In this document: positions 60,601-64,000 of the stretch, piece by piece | Layout of the letters: each line of letters opens with the position of its first letter | Position numbering within the stretch: the first letter of the stretch is position 1 | Notes under the pieces: model-generated | What the model was told of the DNA's origin: nothing | The model's input: only the letters and a program-made list of their open reading frames with translations | Database searches by the model: none | Assembly: GCA_008921705.1 (NCBI GenBank) | Contig: VFFE01007105.1 | Span: 84,520-148,519, forward strand | Length of the DNA: 64,000 bases | Origin: Burhinus oedicnemus | Lineage: Eukaryota > Chordata > Aves > Charadriiformes > Burhinidae | Reading direction: 5' to 3' | Program-made: the position numbers and the translations under genes

Positions 60601-63463
60601 CCACGATAAAGTGAACAGCACTCTGAACAGAACGTATTTTATCGTAAGTCAAAGCCTACAACTGTTGCACAATAGAGCAACTAAGCTGGGCTCTCTCCTT
60701 CTGACCAAGGGCAGGTATTTTTTCCATTCACAAGTATTTTCATTTACCTTAGGCAGTGTGTAATTGATGTATTTTGTTCCACATCAACCGATAGATCCAG
60801 AAAGTCCTCATCTTTGCTACTAACCTTGAAAAAAATAAGAAGAAATATTTCATAACAGTTTAGAATCGGCAGATTTCTTTTAACCGCTTCTGGAATGGTG
60901 CAATGTCCTCGTTGCAAGTAGAGAGCTTCAGGATAAAAAAAATATATACACACAAAAGCCCTTTCTTGAGGTAAACTAAAACTGAAGAAATAATCTGATG
61001 TGTTGTTACAATCCAGAGATGAATATTTAAAAAAAAAAAGCCAAAACCCAGGAAAAAAAAAACTCAAAACACCAAAAAACAAACCCAAAAACCTCTTGCA
61101 AAACATCTCTCCCCCTTAAGACACATCTGCTTACTTCACTGGCAAAACCAAGTTTTTAACCACTCAGAGCTCTCAGAGCTGAAGAAGCTTTAACTGTATT
61201 CCACTCTGCTTTGTAGACTGATACAGCTTTCTGCTGCATTTCAGAGCTTAACAGCACATACTTATAGGAAATGCAGAAACAGGCAGATGGGTTTTCAATT
61301 AAATGGGCTAGCAGTTAGGAAAACCATCTTTCCATTTGCGGAAGAGTCACATTTAATTTCAAAATTCCTGAGGCAGAATCTTATTAATATCATTTTCTGA
61401 GCTTCTATTCACCACATAGCCATAATTTTAGATTTAAAATGGCAAGAACAGTCATTTCAGTTGTAATCACTTCCGGTTTTTTTCTCTCCCCATCTGGGCT
61501 TTCATTTTTTTAGAAATATTGAATCAGACTTAGCACATAGCTAACTACAAATTCCTGGTCTGAAGGCGGTGTGGTTCTTCTAATTCTAGACTTTGTGGCA
61601 CTTCTTTTGCTCTCAAATAGAGTGGCTATGGACCAGCACCAAGAAGCACAGACTTCCAGTTCAAGAAATTCAGTTAATTCCAGAGTTAAATAAATAGTGA
61701 GCAACTCTCATTTAGAAACACAACATAAACTATCAATCACTGACACAGGAAATAACACAAAGACAAAAAGGCAGCTTATATCAGCCAGGTGCAGACTGCC
61801 TCGATGGAAACAGGGAGGAGGAACAGAAAAAACACTGTGCTTTTTCTGAGAAACATACCTTAATGAGTATTGGTTTGAACATAGAGGTGATACAGTCATA
61901 AAATAGGCTATGCTCCATATTTTAATAGAGAGAGTGCAATTTCATCTATCCTAATGAATGAAAAAGTGTGCTTAGTATTAGGGAAAATGATCCAGAACCT
62001 GTGAAACATCTAAGAGGTTTTGTTTTGTTTTAAACGTACAGCCTCACAGTTAAGACATCTGGTTTCATTGGTTAGTGTTCCTTGGAAGATTTCGTGGACC
62101 CACGTCAGATCAGTCTTGTCTCCTTCTTCACTCTCAATGCTGCCATTCTGGAGTTTGCCATTCTGCTTCTCCTGCTTTTTCTCTTCTTGTAGTAAGTCAG
62201 CAATAGTGTTAAGTAGGTAGTTTAGGAATTCATGTGCATCCTGCTGCATATAATTATCAAATAATTCTGGAAAGGAAGAGATCAAGGAGAATGAAAAAAT
62301 ACAGATACTTCAAAATATCAAGTTACCATGCTTTCAGCAATCAGTGCATGCCCTTCCCCCTTCTCTGCCCTATTATACAATTGTGGGTTACACTGTTAAG
62401 AGTCTTTGAAGAATTGTACTTTGTTGTTCTCACAATAGATGTTACGTTACCCTCACCTACTCCTCAGGTTGCAAGAAACAGACAGCTGAAAAATACCATA
62501 AAGGAGACTTAGTTTGGGCATTTCTTGGAACTGAAGAAAACCATGATTGGTTTTTAGGGGCTTTTTGTTGGTTTTTTTTTGTGGGTGGTTTTTTTTCTTT
62601 GGGGAGGGAGAGAAATAAAGGAATTCAGATGTGTTGCCTTTGGCCATCAGTTCATTAAGTCCAGCATCAAGGGGCAAAAATCCCCTACTCTAAGTTTGCT
62701 ATCTTTTCAAGTTCAAGCAGAGACGATAAATCAACATATAGAACTCTTCCTCACAAAGTAGCCCTGGGAAATAACCACTAGTTCTCAACATAAGGAATTT
62801 AACATACCGCAAATATAAGAAAGCAAGCTAAAGGTGATTAAGTCTCCTTAGAGAACTCAACTTTGACCAGCTCTGTAAGGTCTGTTTAGCCCACGACAAT
62901 TGCTAGCAACAAAAGGTGCCGACTTGAAGCAGACCTCCAGAGAACATGATGCCAGCGTGGAATAACTGGAGTACTGAGACTTGTGTACATGCTCTGTACT
63001 TGGTCTAAGCAAGTACAGAAACAAAGAGATCTAGACAATCCTCTTACGACACAGCACAGTTCTGATATAATCTCTTCCTATGTTAGAGAGGTGGTGAAAT
63101 CCACACCACAAATAGGAGTTCAAAAATCTTCCAGAAATCTGTTAAAACTTGACAATTTGGACTCACTTAAAAAGGAAATTGTGTTTGCGTTTTATATGCT
63201 TAAATCTCCAATGCTTAAATCTGCATAAAAATGTCATTTATTCATTTACCATTTTCTTTCCTCAATCGGGAAATAAATTTCTTGGGTGGGATGACTCCCA
63301 CCTTCTTCTTTTGCGTAGCAATACTGTTGAAGAGATCAGAGAGGCATGTCAGGAGGCTTTCCTTCTTTCGAGGCTGCACTTTGTATGCCAAAACTTTTTC
63401 CCGAAATGGACGACAAAAATAAAGTGCCTGTAAGACTGAGTTGCAGTAGCAGGTATTGCCGAA
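51577..63463 (-). CDS. USP12: USP12/USP46-family deubiquitinase, 5'-truncated at window edge
   Basis: Seven exons on the minus strand (63463-63250, 62266-62040, 60824-60748, 59832-59749, 59102-58905, 56881-56803, 51678-51577) join in frame to 326 residues plus stop. By comparison with the 370-residue human USP12 only the first ~43 residues are missing, upstream of the window. The peptidase-C19 catalytic domain is intact: Cys box [29 protein letters not shown], two zinc-binding CxxC pairs (CLNC, CEQC), His box NRGHY, and FDDD. Family members are activated by WDR48 (UAF1) and WDR20 and act on histones, receptors and signalling proteins. Residues typical of USP12 ([16 protein letters not shown], ending SRD) are mixed with residues typical of USP46 ([25 protein letters not shown]). 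It is therefore probably a third family member. Confidence 0.9.
52878..53084 (-). mobile_element. possible decayed LINE reverse-transcriptase fragment
   Basis: A minus-strand frame contains [20 protein letters not shown] followed by [11 protein letters not shown], a stop, then W. An FADD box followed by a Q-x-D-[LS]-x(4)-[AW] stretch is the arrangement around the catalytic aspartates of non-LTR reverse transcriptases. The rest of the frame is unremarkable and short, so chance resemblance is possible. It would be an old, broken insertion in the intron. Confidence 0.25.
53143..53162. repeat. AAAC tetranucleotide microsatellite
   Basis: About five tandem CAAA units. Confidence 0.85.
54431..54450. 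repeat. A20 homopolymer
   Basis: Twenty A after CAAAGCTT. Preceding sequence shows no retrocopy features. Confidence 0.85.
56803..56881 (-). CDS. USP12: USP12-like exon with catalytic His box
   Basis: Acceptor TTCTGGCAG|T. Encodes [20 protein letters not shown] and DDDIVE, containing the catalytic His (NRGHY) and the acidic residues that complete the active site. Donor GAG|GTAGGT, phase 0. Confidence 0.94.
58905..59102 (-). CDS. USP12: USP12-like exon [18 protein letters not shown]
   Basis: Acceptor GTGGCTTAG|A. Encodes [60 protein letters not shown] and VVHCG. Donor GCAG|GTATGT, phase 2. The SGDATNPD loop is a USP12 marker; MRVKK is USP46-type. Confidence 0.94.
59749..59832 (-). CDS. USP12: USP12-like zinc-binding exon
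   Basis: Too short for a simple open-frame search. Acceptor TTTCCACAG|A. Encodes [19 protein letters not shown] and RSKQEAQK. It carries the second CxxC of the fingers subdomain. EQC replaces EEC of human USP12, and QEAQK is the USP46-type ending. Donor AGAG|GTAAGG. Confidence 0.9.
60748..60824 (-). CDS. USP12: USP12-like exon [13 protein letters not shown]
   Basis: Acceptor TTCAAG|GTT. Encodes [20 protein letters not shown] and ITHCL, unchanged from the family consensus. Donor AAG|GTAAAT, phase 2. Confidence 0.93.
62040..62266 (-). CDS. USP12: USP12-like exon with QQDAHEF box and variable insert
   Basis: Acceptor TTTCCAG|AA. Encodes [20 protein letters not shown], then a variable acidic loop [13 protein letters not shown], then [20 protein letters not shown] ending at CEA. 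The loop is one residue shorter than in human USP12 and USP46 and unlike both. Donor GCT|GTACGT. Confidence 0.93.
62267..63249 (-). other. intron between the catalytic-Cys exon and the QQDAHEF exon
   Basis: A 983-bp intron with a T-rich/G-rich patch at 62560-62610. No other feature seen. Confidence 0.7.
63250..63463 (-). CDS. USP12: USP12-like exon with catalytic cysteine
   Basis: The acceptor TTTTAACCAG leads into [17 protein letters not shown], the Cys box with the nucleophile (Cys48 in human USP12). It continues [19 protein letters not shown] and [20 protein letters not shown]. Donor AATG|GTAAAT, phase 1. The preceding exon, which should encode the EHYFGLVN segment, is not found between here and 64000. 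Confidence 0.93.
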
Positions 63464-64000
63464 CTGGTTAAAACAGAACAAAAGGAAAACAAACGTTTTC
63501 ATATTAGGTCTGTTAAAAAGTCATAACAGAAAGAGGTTGCTCATTAAGAATGCCACATACTGAAAATGGAAAGTCGTCTGTCAGAGTTCATTTATTGGGG
63601 AAATACTAGCAGGCATGGTGTAAAAGACTCATCCTTGTATCATCACAGCTGGTAACAGCAAGAAAAGGAAGAGAAGACAGTCACAGTGATACTGGGCACA
63701 CAAAAAAAAGCAGGAAACCACTGACAAAAAAATAGAAAATCCAATTGAGGGTTCATCACAAAATCAAAATTTCTGGAGACGCAGCACGCTACTAATGCTG
63801 ATAGGGGCGATCCTGCTGCTACTGATGTGGAGGGGTGCCAACGATACAGCAGAACAGAGGGACAACAGAACACAAAGAGACAGCATCCGTCAGCATCGCT
63901 GCATCTCAACTGTCTCATAGTAACAAGAGCTCAATGCATGAATTCATGTTACATTTGCCTCTGTCAGATACACAAAGTACTTTTTAGAGACAGTTAGCAA
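63464..64000 (-). other. 5' intron of the USP12-like gene, continuing off the window
   Basis: Upstream of the Cys-box exon no sequence encoding the expected EHYFGLVN segment is present, so this is intron. A minus-strand open frame at 63643-63918 has no family resemblance. Confidence 0.65.

Larger units (their letters stand above)
56882..62039 (-). other. introns of the USP12-like gene between 56.9 and 62.0 kb
   Basis: Four introns (56882-58904, 59103-59748, 59833-60747, 60825-62039) of 0.65-2.0 kb. All are AT-rich, with T or A runs and no recognisable repeats or nested genes. Confidence 0.7.

Noticed and set aside
1..64000. CR1 or other avian LINE 3' ends, LTR elements, CRISPR arrays, tRNA genes
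   Set aside because: Looked for the usual CR1 tail repeats, LTR-like terminal repeats, regularly spaced repeats and tRNA box motifs; none was convincing.

Overview
The window is vertebrate nuclear DNA, most likely avian. Coding sequence is split into small exons with GT-AG introns. The first ~47 kb is very GC-rich, full of G/C homopolymers and short introns, and almost free of recognisable interspersed repeats, as on bird microchromosomes. No bacterial, phage or organellar gene is present. Species was inferred from style only, not from a match.

Layout. (1) 1-9.65 kb: GC-rich non-coding DNA upstream of the first gene. (2) 9.65-15.25 kb, + strand: a complete, compact WASF/WAVE-family gene closest to WASF3, with eight coding exons and a ~500-residue protein. 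One exon contains a 20-N assembly gap. (3) 15.25-49.3 kb: intergenic DNA with no convincing protein gene. It holds candidate 3' ends on both strands (17.1, 25.0 and 25.55 kb), a CpG island with a perfect CRE at 30.5-31.6 kb, several minisatellites, a second 20-N gap and a few stretches that look like conserved regulatory elements. (4) 49.3-64 kb, - strand: the last seven coding exons and 3' UTR of a deubiquitinase of the USP12/USP46 family. The N-terminal ~43 residues lie beyond the right edge. This half is clearly AT-rich, so an isochore boundary falls near 46-48.5 kb.

How the genes relate. WASF3 carries Rac signals to Arp2/3 through the WAVE regulatory complex. USP12/USP46 are WDR48/WDR20-activated deubiquitinases. 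They do not form a pathway; they are old neighbours. In human 13q12, WASF3 (+) and USP12 (-) face each other with GPR12 between. The same convergent pair is seen here without any GPR12-like reading frame, and both proteins differ from the canonical copies at many normally constant sites. The USP protein mixes residues typical of USP12 with residues typical of USP46. The favoured reading (inference) is that this is an additional paralogous WASF3-USP12 block, probably an ohnolog retained in this lineage and lost in mammals. The alternative is a fast-evolving single WASF3/USP12 locus.

Comparisons to human proteins are from memory of the families; no search was run.
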